A stretch of DNA of 64,000 nucleotides from Planctomycetales bacterium ZRK34. Its GTDB lineage: Bacteria; Planctomycetota; Phycisphaerae; Phycisphaerales; Zrk34. Positions 53,238 through 62,464 of this stretch are shown one piece after another. The number at the start of each line of letters is the position of its first letter. Position 1 is the first letter of the stretch. The notes under the pieces were generated by a model that made no database searches, had not been told where the DNA came from, and was given only the letters and a program-made list of their open reading frames with translations. The position numbers were made by a program, and so were the translations under genes. Location: positions 868,001 to 932,000 of the forward strand of contig CP050848.1 in the NCBI GenBank assembly GCA_014873095.1, written 5' to 3'.

Positions 53238-54323
53238 ATGGCCACCGTCCCCGTCAATCTGCCACACCATCGTTACGACGTCATCATCGAACCCGGCGCT
53301 CTCGACCGCCTCGGCTCGATCGTCCGTGAACTCGCCCCGCACGACCGCTGCGCCCTGATGGGTGACATGACCGTGTTCAGCATTTACGGCGAGAAAGCGA
53401 CCGCCGCGCTGACCGGGGCCGAGTATCACGTGGTCAGCGATACCTTCGAGCCCGGCGAGAAGTTCAAAACGCTCGACACGGTGCGCCGCATGTATGACGT
53501 CATGCTGGACCAGCGCCTGGAGCGGCGGAGCCCGGTCGTCGCGCTCGGCGGCGGGATCACCGGCGATACCGTCGGGTTCGTCGCCGCCTCGTATCTGCGC
53601 GGCGTGCCGTTCGTGCAGTGCCCGACGAGCCTGCTGGCCATGGTCGACGCCTCGGTCGGCGGCAAGGTCGGCGTCAACGTTCCGCAGGGTAAGAACCTCA
53701 TCGGCGCGTTCTATCAACCGATCGTCGTCGTGATGGACCCGTTCACGCTGCAGACGCTGCCGCCGCGCGAGCTGCGATGCGGCATGGCCGAGTGCGTCAA
53801 GCACGGGGTCATCCGCGATGCCGATCTGTTCACCTGGATCGATGAAAACCTGGCAAAGATTCAAGCCTTGAACCCGGACACGCTCGTCGAACTGCTGCGT
53901 CGCAATGTCGCCATCAAGGCCGCCGTCGTGATGGAAGACGAAAAGGAATCCGGCGTCCGCGCCCACCTGAACTTCGGCCACACCTTCGCCCACGCCATCG
54001 AAGCCACCGCAGGCTATGGCGTGATCGAACACGGCGAAGCGGTCAGCCTCGGCATGGTCGCCGCCACGACGCTGGCCGTCGAGCAGCAGATGTGCTCCCC
54101 GCAGGTGCTCGAACAGCTCGCCGCCCTGCTGGACCGCATCGGCCTGCCCGTCACCGCGGACCTCCCCGACACCGACACGCTCATGAACGCGATGCGCCTC
54201 GACAAAAAGGTCGCCGACAACCGCCTGCGACTGGTGCTGCCCACCAAGCTCGGCGAGGTCGTCATCCGCAACGACATCGAAGACCCCGCCATCGCCGCCG
54301 CCTGGCAGGCAATCCGGCAGTAA
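53238..54323 (+). CDS. aroB: 3-dehydroquinate synthase
   Basis: 361 residues; makes 3-dehydroquinate from DAHP in the shikimate pathway using NAD and zinc. VVALGGGITGDTVGFVAASY, TSLLAMVDASVGGKVGVNVP and LRCGMAECVKHGVI are family motifs. Zinc ligands are the Glu in the last motif and the two His in NFGHTFAHAIEA and IEHGEAVSLGM. A TATAAT lies at 53164-53169. No other aro genes are near. Confidence 0.96.
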   Translation: MATVPVNLPHHRYDVIIEPGALDRLGSIVRELAPHDRCALMGDMTVFSIYGEKATAALTGAEYHVVSDTFEPGEKFKTLDTVRRMYDVMLDQRLERRSPVVALGGGITGDTVGFVAASYLRGVPFVQCPTSLLAMVDASVGGKVGVNVPQGKNLIGAFYQPIVVVMDPFTLQTLPPRELRCGMAECVKHGVIRDADLFTWIDENLAKIQALNPDTLVELLRRNVAIKAAVVMEDEKESGVRAHLNFGHTFAHAIEATAGYGVIEHGEAVSLGMVAATTLAVEQQMCSPQVLEQLAALLDRIGLPVTADLPDTDTLMNAMRLDKKVADNRLRLVLPTKLGEVVIRNDIEDPAIAAAWQAIRQ

Positions 54324-54335
54324 GCATTGATTCAT

Positions 54336-56498
54336 TCATGGCATCGCATCGAGTCTGCGGATACGCACATTCGAGATGCGGAAGAACTTCGACTGTCGAC
54401 TCTGCTGATAGTCACCAAAACCAACATACTCGTCATCGCCAAACTGCTCGTCAGGCTTTAGCCACTGATCGTCATACAATTGCCGACCATTGATGTATAC
54501 TGTCACACGTTTGTCAAAAACTACGACGCGAATATGTAGCATCTTGGGCAGTTCCGCGTGAAACATCTCACCAATTACAAAATCGCGCCGCACCCCCATA
54601 GCATTGCAGTTCGGTAACAGAACTACAGATCGAAACCGACATACTGGTGTACGCGCCCATGCAAAAATCACCCCTGCCGCTGCTAACGAATACTGATTAC
54701 CCTCATCGATCGTAACGTCCGCCTCGTATTCAAACCGGTGCCCGAAACGAGCGGCGTTAAGAATCACAATCTTCTGGTTTGCTTTGCGCACCCGACCTTT
54801 AAGAACGTGATGAGGCTCGTACTGCCAATCACCATTGATCACCGTCCATCCGGCGAGATTGGGCGCTATCGACAAGTCAACCCATTGCCCCGTCTCAAAA
54901 GCTTGTTCCCAAACGATCGCCTGAAGTTGATCGCGTAAATATCGTTGCCCGGCATGTGTGTCGGGTAGTTGTTTCGATGCCTGACGATACAGTTTGTCGG
55001 CTTCGTTGTAGTCTCGCCGCTTAAACGCCGTATCACCATGCAGCACGATGGTCCCCGCCGGACCGCCTCGCGCGGGAATCACACGCTCCAACATCTGCGG
55101 CCAACCATGCGCCAACGATGCTGTGGAACCAAGGCGTTCATCCCCCAGCGCCATCAGAGCGTCGTAGGCCGCTGGATAATTTTCCGCTTTAACCGCGAAC
55201 GCTGCCCGCACGGTCTGAATACTGTGCCGCGCGCCCTGCCAGTACTTTTCCTGAAGCATTTTTTCGGTGATATCGACGACCCGTTGGGCCAGCCCCATCC
55301 GGCGCAGTGGATCCCACTGAAACGACATTTCTTCTGAAACTGTCTTCATGAAGTGCGCCAACAACATCGGCACCACCGTGTCATAGCGTTCTGTGTCCGC
55401 ACATGCCGTACCCGCCTGGATCAACGCGGGCAGACTCCCGCCCCAGCGTGGCCGCAGGAAATTTGTCATCGATTTGTATGCAGCAACATAGTCAATACGT
55501 GCTTTGATCGACCGCTCAAACCATGTAACCATTCCCGCCTGAGTTGCGTCGTGTCCAGCCGCCGCCACAGTGATCATGCGTTGTGCCGCCTGGGGATACT
55601 CCGGCCGCAGACGATACGCTTCTCGCAAATGCATGTCTGCGACATCCAAATGTTTGCCAAACGGCTCCCATGCTTCGGGCTTAACTTCATGAGCCCATCC
55701 ATCTCCTCGAATCGCCCATCCCGCATCGATATGAATCATTCCCGCCAACAGATGTGCCGTCCATGGGTCTACCTGCTTATCGTGACAAAATCCTTCAAAT
55801 ACATTAACGCATTCATCGAGGTATGGATTCAACATATTGCCAAGGAAGTGAAGTGAGTGGCGCATCAACTCGTAGATTTCCTGTTGCGTGGCGCCACGAT
55901 TGTGGGGGTCTACCAGCGATTGCCGCCATAGATGCAAACTCCGGCGAATCGCTTGCACTTTCTTCGCTTCCGCCTCGGGGTTTCGCTGCCATCGACTGAT
56001 CACCTCAAATTTCAAGGCATACGCTCGAGCCACCCATGATGGCGGATAACCTGCAGCTTCGAGTTGTTCAGCGATCGGCAACACCTTCTCCGGCCAACTC
56101 CATCCATACTCAGCCAATTCATAATACCAACGGAAGTATCGAACCAGAGGATCCGTGCATTGAAATCGTTGCTCTAGCTCTATTGCCAGCCGGTGGGCCT
56201 CATCGATAGAGATGGCTTGCGGACTTCCCGCCATCGTCGGCACCATTTTCTCGAAAAACGAAAGTGCTGCGTCATCCCATTTTGGATCGCGCACGCCATG
56301 CTTTTTATATGCTTCCAGAAGCGTTCGCCGATAAAATGGCACCGCGACGTCTTGTTCATAATTCGCGTGAGTGTAAGCCTCCGGATGATTTGCGATCACC
56401 ACGGGGTTGAGTACCACCGCAACAGGCTCTGCCCCAAGCTGCGCCTGCACCAACATGACGCACACAAGAATCCACACCGCCGTTTCGGATACTTTCAC
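54336..56498 (-). CDS. large secreted helical-repeat protein with C-terminal lectin-like domain
   Basis: 720 residues. The GTG at 56498 follows a perfect GGAGGTGG, which decides the start and gives a signal peptide (KVSETAVWILVCVMLVQAQL). The middle is helical and repeat-like (AQRMITVAAAGHDATQAGMV, RRDYNEADKLYRQASKQLPD). The last ~170 residues look like a beta-sandwich (AGWTVINGDWQYEPHHVLKG, FEYEADVTIDEGNQYSLAAA, VTVYINGRQLYDDQW) similar to 3-keto-disaccharide hydrolase/LamG folds. It is clearly less GC-rich than its neighbours, hinting at transfer. No enzymatic role can be assigned. Confidence 0.65.
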   Translation of the reverse strand: MKVSETAVWILVCVMLVQAQLGAEPVAVVLNPVVIANHPEAYTHANYEQDVAVPFYRRTLLEAYKKHGVRDPKWDDAALSFFEKMVPTMAGSPQAISIDEAHRLAIELEQRFQCTDPLVRYFRWYYELAEYGWSWPEKVLPIAEQLEAAGYPPSWVARAYALKFEVISRWQRNPEAEAKKVQAIRRSLHLWRQSLVDPHNRGATQQEIYELMRHSLHFLGNMLNPYLDECVNVFEGFCHDKQVDPWTAHLLAGMIHIDAGWAIRGDGWAHEVKPEAWEPFGKHLDVADMHLREAYRLRPEYPQAAQRMITVAAAGHDATQAGMVTWFERSIKARIDYVAAYKSMTNFLRPRWGGSLPALIQAGTACADTERYDTVVPMLLAHFMKTVSEEMSFQWDPLRRMGLAQRVVDITEKMLQEKYWQGARHSIQTVRAAFAVKAENYPAAYDALMALGDERLGSTASLAHGWPQMLERVIPARGGPAGTIVLHGDTAFKRRDYNEADKLYRQASKQLPDTHAGQRYLRDQLQAIVWEQAFETGQWVDLSIAPNLAGWTVINGDWQYEPHHVLKGRVRKANQKIVILNAARFGHRFEYEADVTIDEGNQYSLAAAGVIFAWARTPVCRFRSVVLLPNCNAMGVRRDFVIGEMFHAELPKMLHIRVVVFDKRVTVYINGRQLYDDQWLKPDEQFGDDEYVGFGDYQQSRQSKFFRISNVRIRRLDAMP

Positions 56499-56622
56499 AT
56501 GCCACCTCCGGATACACAACAAATATCTGACCTGCCCGAACCCATCAAGAACATTCAATAAATTTTAAATCATCCGCAGTCGAATCACAATTTCATGTTG
56601 CCCAGCCCTGCATTGTGCCCCC

Positions 56623-56628
56623 TATAAT
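56623..56628 (+). promoter_or_regulatory. -10 box of uvrC (leaderless type)
   Basis: TATAAT ends 5 bases before the uvrC ATG. A TTGCCC lies 19 bases before it. Confidence 0.6.
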
Positions 56629-56633
56629 CCGCC

Positions 56634-57971
56634 ATGACCGAGGCGCGTTCGGACAAGCTGGCTGAGTTGGCCGCCAAGGCGCGGGCGCTGCCCAAGGCAC
56701 CGGGCGTTTACCTGATGAAGGACGCCAAGGGGGTGGTGCTCTACGTCGGCAAGGCGTCGGTGCTGCCCAATCGCGTATCGCAGTATTTTCAGCCGGCCGC
56801 CGATCATGGCCCCAAAAAGAACCGCATGCTCCCGCAGATCGACGACTTCGACATCATCGAATGCGAAGGCGAATGGGAAGCCCTGCTCACCGAAAACCGT
56901 CTCATCAAAGATCTGCATCCCAAATACAACGAGTTGATGACCGACGACAAGTCGTACCCCTACCTGGTCATCACCATGCGTGACGATTTCCCCGGGGTGT
57001 TCATCACGCGCCAGCCGAATGATGCCCGGTACAAGGGGGCGAAAGTGCTCGGGCCGTTCACGAGCGTGTATGCCCTGCGCGAGTCGATGAAGCTGCTGCA
57101 GCACGTGTTCAAGTTCCGCACGTGCGAACTCGACATCCGGGAAGACGATGACAAGCGACGATTCTTTCGGCCGTGCCTGCTGCACCCGATCGGCCAGTGC
57201 ACCGCCCCATGCGCCGCACGCATCAGCAAGACCGCCTACCGGGAGGACATCGACCACCTGATCCGCTTCCTCGGGTCCAAGCGCAGCGTGATGCTCCGCG
57301 AGATGAAACAGGAAATGGAGCAGGCCTCCAAGCAGATGGAATTCGAAAAGGCCGCTGCCCTGCGTGATCAGATCCGCGCGATCGAAAAGCTCGACGAGCG
57401 CGGCACCCGTTCGATGGGGTTCCAGCCCGAGCTCGAATCCTTCTACGTCGACCCCCGGAAGGGGTTGTCGTCTTTGCAGCGGACGCTGGGCCTGGAAAGT
57501 GAAATCCGCTGCGTCGAGTGCATCGACATCGCCCACCTGCAGGGCGAGCAGACCGTCGGATCGAAGGTGTGCTTCGTCGATGGTAAGCCCTGCAAGACCG
57601 AATACCGCCGGTACAAAATTCAGACCGCGGGCAATGACGACTTCATGTCGATCCGCGAGGTCGTGAGCCGGGCGTATCGCGATGCCGGCGCCGGCCACCA
57701 GCTCTACCCCGAGGTCGTCATCATCGACGGCGGCCCCGGCCAGCTCAGCGCCGCCATGGACGCTTTCGCCCAACTCGACCGCAAGCCCCCGATGGTGATC
57801 GCCCTCGCCAAGAAGGAAGAGCTGATCTACCAGCAGGGCCGCGAAGACCCCATCCGCCTCGGCCACGAAAACCCCGGCCTCAAACTCTGCCAGTCCATCC
57901 GCGACGAAGCCCACCGCTTCGCGCAGTTGTATCACCACCTGTTGCGGAAAAAGAAGGTGATTGGTGAGTGA
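56634..57971 (+). CDS. uvrC: UvrC-type excinuclease subunit lacking the C-terminal HhH domain
   Basis: 445 residues, against about 600 for most UvrC. The GIY-YIG domain is present (APGVYLMKDAKGVVLYVGKA, ENRLIKDLHPKYNELM), as are the cysteine-rich HPIGQCTAPCAARI, the UVR helix pair (KQMEFEKAAALRDQIRAIEK) and the RNase H-like nuclease (VECIDIAHLQGEQTVGS, VVIIDGGPGQLSAAM). The sequence ends soon after RDEAHRFAQLYHHLLRKKK, where the helix-hairpin-helix pair that grips DNA normally follows. It may be a true short UvrC or a Cho-like variant. Confidence 0.9.
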   Translation: MTEARSDKLAELAAKARALPKAPGVYLMKDAKGVVLYVGKASVLPNRVSQYFQPAADHGPKKNRMLPQIDDFDIIECEGEWEALLTENRLIKDLHPKYNELMTDDKSYPYLVITMRDDFPGVFITRQPNDARYKGAKVLGPFTSVYALRESMKLLQHVFKFRTCELDIREDDDKRRFFRPCLLHPIGQCTAPCAARISKTAYREDIDHLIRFLGSKRSVMLREMKQEMEQASKQMEFEKAAALRDQIRAIEKLDERGTRSMGFQPELESFYVDPRKGLSSLQRTLGLESEIRCVECIDIAHLQGEQTVGSKVCFVDGKPCKTEYRRYKIQTAGNDDFMSIREVVSRAYRDAGAGHQLYPEVVIIDGGPGQLSAAMDAFAQLDRKPPMVIALAKKEELIYQQGREDPIRLGHENPGLKLCQSIRDEAHRFAQLYHHLLRKKKVIGE

Positions 57972-58233
57972 TTCAGTCACGATCGACGTGAAGGTCGTCC
58001 CCGGGGGATCACGAGATCAGATCGTCGGACGGCTCGGCGAGGCGTTGAAGATCAAGGTCAGCGCGCCGCCGGAGGGTGGGAAGGCCAATGCGGCGGTGTG
58101 TGCGCTGCTGGCCAAGACGCTGGGCGTGGCCAAGCGGGATGTCCAGATCGTGGCCGGGCACAGCCAGCCGAACAAGCAGGTGGCGATCCGCGGGGCGGAT
58201 TCGGGCAAAATTCAAGAACTCCTCTCCCCTTGA
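57964..58233 (+). CDS. YggU/DUF167 family protein
   Basis: An 89-residue protein of the DUF167 family (IDVKVVPGGSRDQIVGRLGE, KIKVSAPPEGGKANAAVCAL, DVQIVAGHSQPNKQVAIRG). The fold is known, the function is not. Its GTG start overlaps the uvrC stop by 8 bp, so it is co-translated with uvrC. The last codons (LLSP and stop) fall inside a CTCTCCCC palindromic repeat. Confidence 0.88.
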   Translation: MSDSVTIDVKVVPGGSRDQIVGRLGEALKIKVSAPPEGGKANAAVCALLAKTLGVAKRDVQIVAGHSQPNKQVAIRGADSGKIQELLSP

Positions 58234-58347
58234 GGGGAGAGGCTGGGTGAGGGGTGAGGCCCGGCATACGGTCATGATGTTCAAAGAAAATAGGTGATTC
58301 GACGATTTGACCCTTACCCCGGCCCTCTCCCTGAAAGGGAGAGGGAG
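58221..58347. repeat. CTCTCCC-type palindromic repeat pair
   Basis: A palindrome CTCTCCCCTTGAGGGGAGAG (58223-58242) and a second, CCCTCTCCCTGAAAGGGAGA (58323 on), bracket GGGTGAGGGGTGAGG. Repeats of this kind are common in many bacterial genomes and may act as terminators or attract transposases. Confidence 0.85.
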
Positions 58348-58408
58348 TTCGCGGGCTCGCAATGGACGTGTTATGATTTTCGTTAATTCTCCACGGAAGG
58401 AGCCGCCC

Positions 58409-59686
58409 ATGCGCACCGGATGTCGCACCATCGTTCTGCTCGCCTGTCTCGTCACGCTGATCGGCTGCCAGAAAGAGCAGCAGGTCAAACCCGACTACAA
58501 CCGCCCGCTGCCCCCCGGCGCCAACGCGCTGCGGCTGCTGCTGGATCTAAGCCAGTGGCCCGATCTCAAGGAGCCGTGGGAAACCCGCGACGCCGGACTG
58601 ACCGCGGCGATCCAGCGCTCTCAGCAGTGGTTTTCGATCAAGTCGACCCAGTCGTTTTTCCCGCTGTTCGACGTGACCCATCTGCGGGCGCGGACGAGCC
58701 TGTACGCCTTTTCGAAGATACTTGCCGAGTCGCAATCGGCCAGCGCGTTCGAGCAGCGCATACAGGCGGAGTTCGACTGCTACACCTCCGTGGGTTATGA
58801 CAACAAGGGTTCGGTCCTGTTCACCGGGTATTACACGCCGATCTTCAAAGGCAGCCTGACGCAGACCAGCGTGTACAAGTACCCGCTGTACACCAAGCCC
58901 AAAGACCTGGCGATCGAACCGCTGACGGGCAAGGTGCTCGGCCGCAAGGTCGGCAGCGGGTATCAGCCTTATCCGGCCCGCCGTGAGATCGAATCCAGCA
59001 ACATGCTCAAGGGGACCGAGCTGGTCTGGGTGGCGGATCGGCTCGACCAGTACATCATTCAGGTCAACGGCTCGGCGAAGATCGACCTGACCGACGGCTC
59101 GACGATGTACGTCGGCTATGCCGGCAACAACGGCCACGAATACACCGGCCTCGGCGCGACGCTGATCAAAGAAGGCGTGATCGAACCCGAGCGGCTGAGC
59201 CTGGCGTCGATCCGCCAGCACTTTGCCGGCAAGCCCGCCGAACTCGAGCGCTACATCGAGATGAACGACCGCTACGTGTTCTTCGCCAGGTATGACGGTT
59301 CGAACTGGCCGGCGGGTTCGCTGGGCGTGAAGGTGGAGCCGCAGGTTTCACTGGCCACGGACAAGAGCGTATTCCCGCGCGGCGGCATCGTGGTGATTAA
59401 CACCCGCAAAACGCCGCTGAACGGCGCGGCCAGTCCGCTGAACCGCTTCATGCTCGACCAGGACACCGGCGGCGCGATCCGTGCAGCCGGGCGTGCGGAC
59501 ATCTACTACGGCGTCGGCCCCAATGCCGAGCAGAACGCCGGCGGTCAGTTCGCCGAAGGCCGCATGTACTACTTCTTCCTCAAGCACGGCAAAACCCTCG
59601 AGTGGCACCAGCGCATGCTCGAAGAACAGCCGCCGACTCCCTCGAAACCGGTCAAACCGATCGGCAAGTCGAACGAAGTGTATTGA
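58409..59686 (+). CDS. mltA: MltA, membrane-bound lytic murein transglycosylase
   Basis: A 425-residue outer-membrane lipoprotein that cleaves peptidoglycan glycan strands. Signal and lipobox are IVLLACLVTLIGC. The MltA domain has FTGYYTPIFKGSLTQTSVYK, RREIESSNMLKGTELVWVAD and GYAGNNGHEYTGLGATLI. The C-terminal 3D domain holds the catalytic-type Asp cluster (NRFMLDQDTGGAIRAAGRAD). AAGGAG precedes ATG 58409; the open frame upstream of it runs through the repeat and is not coding. A family-typical WF... YVFF segment is also seen. Confidence 0.92.
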   Translation: MRTGCRTIVLLACLVTLIGCQKEQQVKPDYNRPLPPGANALRLLLDLSQWPDLKEPWETRDAGLTAAIQRSQQWFSIKSTQSFFPLFDVTHLRARTSLYAFSKILAESQSASAFEQRIQAEFDCYTSVGYDNKGSVLFTGYYTPIFKGSLTQTSVYKYPLYTKPKDLAIEPLTGKVLGRKVGSGYQPYPARREIESSNMLKGTELVWVADRLDQYIIQVNGSAKIDLTDGSTMYVGYAGNNGHEYTGLGATLIKEGVIEPERLSLASIRQHFAGKPAELERYIEMNDRYVFFARYDGSNWPAGSLGVKVEPQVSLATDKSVFPRGGIVVINTRKTPLNGAASPLNRFMLDQDTGGAIRAAGRADIYYGVGPNAEQNAGGQFAEGRMYYFFLKHGKTLEWHQRMLEEQPPTPSKPVKPIGKSNEVY

Positions 59687-59691
59687 ATAGA

Positions 59692-59820
59692 TTCACCACG
59701 GAGGCACGGAGAAAGATATTTGACAGGATCAACAGGATAAAACAGGGATCAATCAGTCTTGTTTCTCTGTCGATCCTGTTCATCCTGTCTATTTCTCTGC
59801 TCCGTGTCTCCGTGGTGAAA
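59692..59820. repeat. CACGGAG/ACAGGAT palindromic repeat
   Basis: Outer arms TTCACCACGGAG-CACGGAG (59692-59711) and its inverse (59796-59819) enclose inner inverted ACAGGAT and ATCCTGT units. It fills almost the whole gap between the convergent mltA and ftsY genes. Its inner unit recurs at 62501. Confidence 0.9.
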
Positions 59821-59825
59821 ACTTC

Positions 59826-60743
59826 TTATTCACTGAAGAGCGCTTCGACGAATTTTTCGGGGTCGAAGGGTTCGACGTCGTCGGGGGTTTCGCCGACGCC
59901 GATGAACTTCACCGGCAGGCCCAGCTCCTGGCGGACAGCCACGACGATGCCGCCCTTGGCGGTGCCGTCGAGCTTGCTGAGGAAGATGCCAGATACATCG
60001 ACGGATTCCTTGAACAGCCGCGCCTGGTTGATGGCGTTCTGACCGGTCGTGGCGTCGAGCACGAGAATGACCTCGTGCGGCGCATCGGGAATCTTGCGGG
60101 TGATGACATTGCGGATCTTGGTGAGCTGGCGCATCAGGTGCTGCTGGGTGTGCAGACGACCGGCGGTATCAACCAGCAGCACATCGGCATTGCGCGCCAC
60201 GGCCGCATCCGCCGCATCAAAGGCGACCGCGGCCGGGTCGCCGCCCTGCTGGCCCTTGATGACTTCGACACCGAGGCGCTGAGCCCAGATTTCAAGTTGC
60301 TCCACGGCTGCGGCGCGGAACGTGTCGCACGCCGCGAGCATGACCTTTTTGTTGTCATCGCGCAGGGCCTTGGCGATCTTGGCGATCGACGTGGTCTTAC
60401 CCGCCCCGTTGATGCCGCCCACAAGGATCACGGTCGGCCCGCTGGGCGCAAAGTGCAGCGAGCGATCCTCCGCGGGAAACAACTCCGTGATATACCGCTT
60501 GATGTAGTCGAAGACCTGGTCGCCGCGGGTGAACTTCTTTTCGCGGTAGGCTTCGCGCACGTGATCGATCAGCGCGACGGTGGTCTTGACGCCGATGTCG
60601 GATTGAATCAGCAGGGCTTCGACCTGGTCGATCACATCATCGGAAAGCTCGCGCGACAGCAGATTGCGCAGCTTGGAAAAGGTCTGCCGTGTGCGGGCGA
60701 GACCGGCTTTGACTTTCTTGATGGAAAAGCTGAAAAGTCCCAT
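59826..60743 (-). CDS. ftsY: FtsY, signal recognition particle receptor
   Basis: A 305-residue SRP-type GTPase that docks ribosome-SRP complexes at the membrane. G1 is VGGINGAGKTTSIAKIA, then LAACDTFRAAAVEQL (G2), VLLVDTAGRLHTQQHL (G3) and LSKLDGTAKGG (G4). The long acidic N-terminal A domain of E. coli FtsY is missing, as in many bacteria. ATG 60743 is chosen; the upstream frame lies in a repeat. Confidence 0.96.
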   Translation of the reverse strand: MGLFSFSIKKVKAGLARTRQTFSKLRNLLSRELSDDVIDQVEALLIQSDIGVKTTVALIDHVREAYREKKFTRGDQVFDYIKRYITELFPAEDRSLHFAPSGPTVILVGGINGAGKTTSIAKIAKALRDDNKKVMLAACDTFRAAAVEQLEIWAQRLGVEVIKGQQGGDPAAVAFDAADAAVARNADVLLVDTAGRLHTQQHLMRQLTKIRNVITRKIPDAPHEVILVLDATTGQNAINQARLFKESVDVSGIFLSKLDGTAKGGIVVAVRQELGLPVKFIGVGETPDDVEPFDPEKFVEALFSE

Positions 60744-60751
60744 GGGTGGAA

Positions 60752-60856
60752 ATGACCAAATCCCAATGTCCAATGACCAAGGCAATGTTCAATTAGCGTT
60801 CGTGGTTCGACATTTGAACATTACCTTGGTCATTGGTGCTTGGTCATTGGTCATTC
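60752..60856. repeat. CCAATGACCAA palindromic repeat
   Basis: Left arm with CCAATGACCAAGGCAATGTT (60770-60789) and right arm with its inverse (60818-60837), plus further TGGTCATT copies up to 60854. It fills the nusB-ftsY gap, and the nusB stop codon and final residues (NDQ) are encoded within it. Confidence 0.88.
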
Positions 60857-61314
60857 TCCTTGTTGATCTTTATGGCAAGCGGTTGATTCTTCGGCGTGTC
60901 CGGGTTCGTCTTCGCGTGCGGTTGTTTGGCGATCTTGTCGAGGACGCCGTTGATGAAAGCGGGGCTTCGCTCGGAGCCGAACTCCTTGGCCAGTTCGACG
61001 GCCTCGTCGATCACGACGGCGGTCGGGGTCAACCCCTCGGCGAGTTCAAACCCGGCCAGTCGCAAGATCGCACGATCCACCGGCGGCTGACGATGCGTCG
61101 GCCAATCCGGCGCCAGTTCGGCGACGGCTTTATCGAGCGTGTCACGTCCACGCCAGGCGGCATGGGCCAGGTCGATGGCTTCACGCTTGGTGGTGTCGCC
61201 ATGCGGGGCATCGTGGATCGACTGCTCGATCTGCTCGCGGTCGTCTTCGCCACGAGCGTCGAGCTGGTAGAGCATCTGCAGAGCGAGTTGGCGGATTTGG
61301 TGGCGTTTGCTCAT
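60844..61314 (-). CDS. nusB: NusB, transcription antitermination factor
   Basis: A 156-residue all-helical protein that with NusE/S10 binds BoxA of rRNA leaders. [40 protein letters not shown] and [20 protein letters not shown] then INGVLDKIA are diagnostic. The last 20 residues are a charged extension running into a repeat. It overlaps the ribH stop by 4 bp; nusB after ribH is the usual order. Confidence 0.95.
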   Translation of the reverse strand: MSKRHQIRQLALQMLYQLDARGEDDREQIEQSIHDAPHGDTTKREAIDLAHAAWRGRDTLDKAVAELAPDWPTHRQPPVDRAILRLAGFELAEGLTPTAVVIDEAVELAKEFGSERSPAFINGVLDKIAKQPHAKTNPDTPKNQPLAIKINKENDQ

Positions 61315-61787
61315 GCGTCGTCGATCTTCTTGAGAAGGTTGGCCATTTCGATGGCGCCGCGTGCGGCGTCGGCCCCGGCGTGGTGCTTGCGGGCAGCGTC
61401 GGTACGTTCCAGCGCCTGGTCCTTGTTTTCGACGGTCAGCACACCGAACAGGATCGGCACGCCGGTTTCGACCGCGACGTGCGTCAGCGCCTGGCGGGTT
61501 CCATCGACGACGGTTTCGTAGTGGCCGGTCTTGCCGCGGATGACACAGCCGAGGCAGATCACGGCGTCGACGGAGCCGACCTCCGCGAAGTGGCGAGCGA
61601 CGACGCCGAGCTCGAGAGCCCCGGGCACGTGGGCGACGGGCAGGTTGTCGACATCACCGCCGCACTCGGCGATCGCCTCGAGGGCGCCGGCGAGCAGACG
61701 CTCGGTGATCGGGGTGTTGAAGCGAGAGACGACGATGGCGAGTTTGAGGTCGCGGGCGTCGAGTTCACCGTGCAGTTGAACGGGCAT
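61311..61787 (-). CDS. ribH: 6,7-dimethyl-8-ribityllumazine synthase
   Basis: 158 residues; penultimate step of riboflavin synthesis, forming icosahedral or pentameric shells. [60 protein letters not shown] and [16 protein letters not shown] are hallmarks; His in GKTGHYE is catalytic. ATG 61787 has AGGAG 8 bases upstream. It is co-transcribed with nusB. Confidence 0.96.
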   Translation of the reverse strand: MPVQLHGELDARDLKLAIVVSRFNTPITERLLAGALEAIAECGGDVDNLPVAHVPGALELGVVARHFAEVGSVDAVICLGCVIRGKTGHYETVVDGTRQALTHVAVETGVPILFGVLTVENKDQALERTDAARKHHAGADAARGAIEMANLLKKIDDA

Positions 61788-61872
61788 GGGGCTGGCTCCT
61801 GGGCCGAAAACAAGGGCGGCATTATAGAGGTTAAACGGCGAACTCGAAACCGAACCCGACAAAACATTTCGT

Positions 61873-61901
61873 TTGCCCGCCCCGGAGACGGCCGCTATAT
61901 T
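61873..61901 (+). promoter_or_regulatory. sigma-70 promoter of nrdR
   Basis: TTGCCC (61873-61878), a 17-base spacer, and TATATT (61896-61901), 54 bases before the nrdR ATG. Confidence 0.65.
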
Positions 61902-61955
61902 TGGGGCTGCCGAAGCGCTTCTGTCCCAAGGGATTGGGCTTCTGGGAGTTTTGCG

Positions 61956-62450
61956 ATGCAATGCCCGTTCTGCGGCCTCGACAAGGACAAGGTCATCGAC
62001 TCGCGCTCAGCCGAGCAGGGCAAGGTGATCCGTCGTCGGCGTGAGTGCCTGCGCTGCAAGCGGCGATTCACGACTTACGAGCGCGTCGAGGAAACGGTGC
62101 GGCTGATGGTCGTCAAGAAAGACGGCTCGCGCGTGCCGTATGACCGGGGCAAGATCATTTCGGGTCTGACCAAGGCGTGCTACAAGCGGCCGGTCTCGGC
62201 GGAGCGGATTCAAACGCTCGTCGAGGAAATCGAGGATCAGCTTTACCGCACCTACGACAAGGAAGTCGAGACCACCGACATCGGCCAGATCGCCTCGGAC
62301 AAGCTCAAGGCGGTCGACCGCGTGGCGTATGTGCGATTCGCCAGCGTGTACAAACAGTTCCGTGACATCGAAGATTTCCTCGCGGAAGTCAAGGAAGTCA
62401 TGGACACCGCCGCCCCGCTGGACGGGCCGACTCAAGGCAAGCTGTTTTAA
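61956..62450 (+). CDS. nrdR: NrdR, ribonucleotide reductase repressor
   Basis: A 164-residue repressor of nrd operons. The N-terminal zinc ribbon is MQCPFCG ... CLRCKRRFTTYE, followed by the ATP-cone (VKKDGSRVPYDRGKIISGLT, KACYKRPVS, DIGQIASDKLKAVDRVAYVR) that senses ATP/dATP. GGGAG lies 8 bases before the ATG. No nrd genes or clear NrdR boxes are in the window. Confidence 0.97.
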   Translation: MQCPFCGLDKDKVIDSRSAEQGKVIRRRRECLRCKRRFTTYERVEETVRLMVVKKDGSRVPYDRGKIISGLTKACYKRPVSAERIQTLVEEIEDQLYRTYDKEVETTDIGQIASDKLKAVDRVAYVRFASVYKQFRDIEDFLAEVKEVMDTAAPLDGPTQGKLF

Positions 62451-62464
62451 GAAAAAGACGTCGA

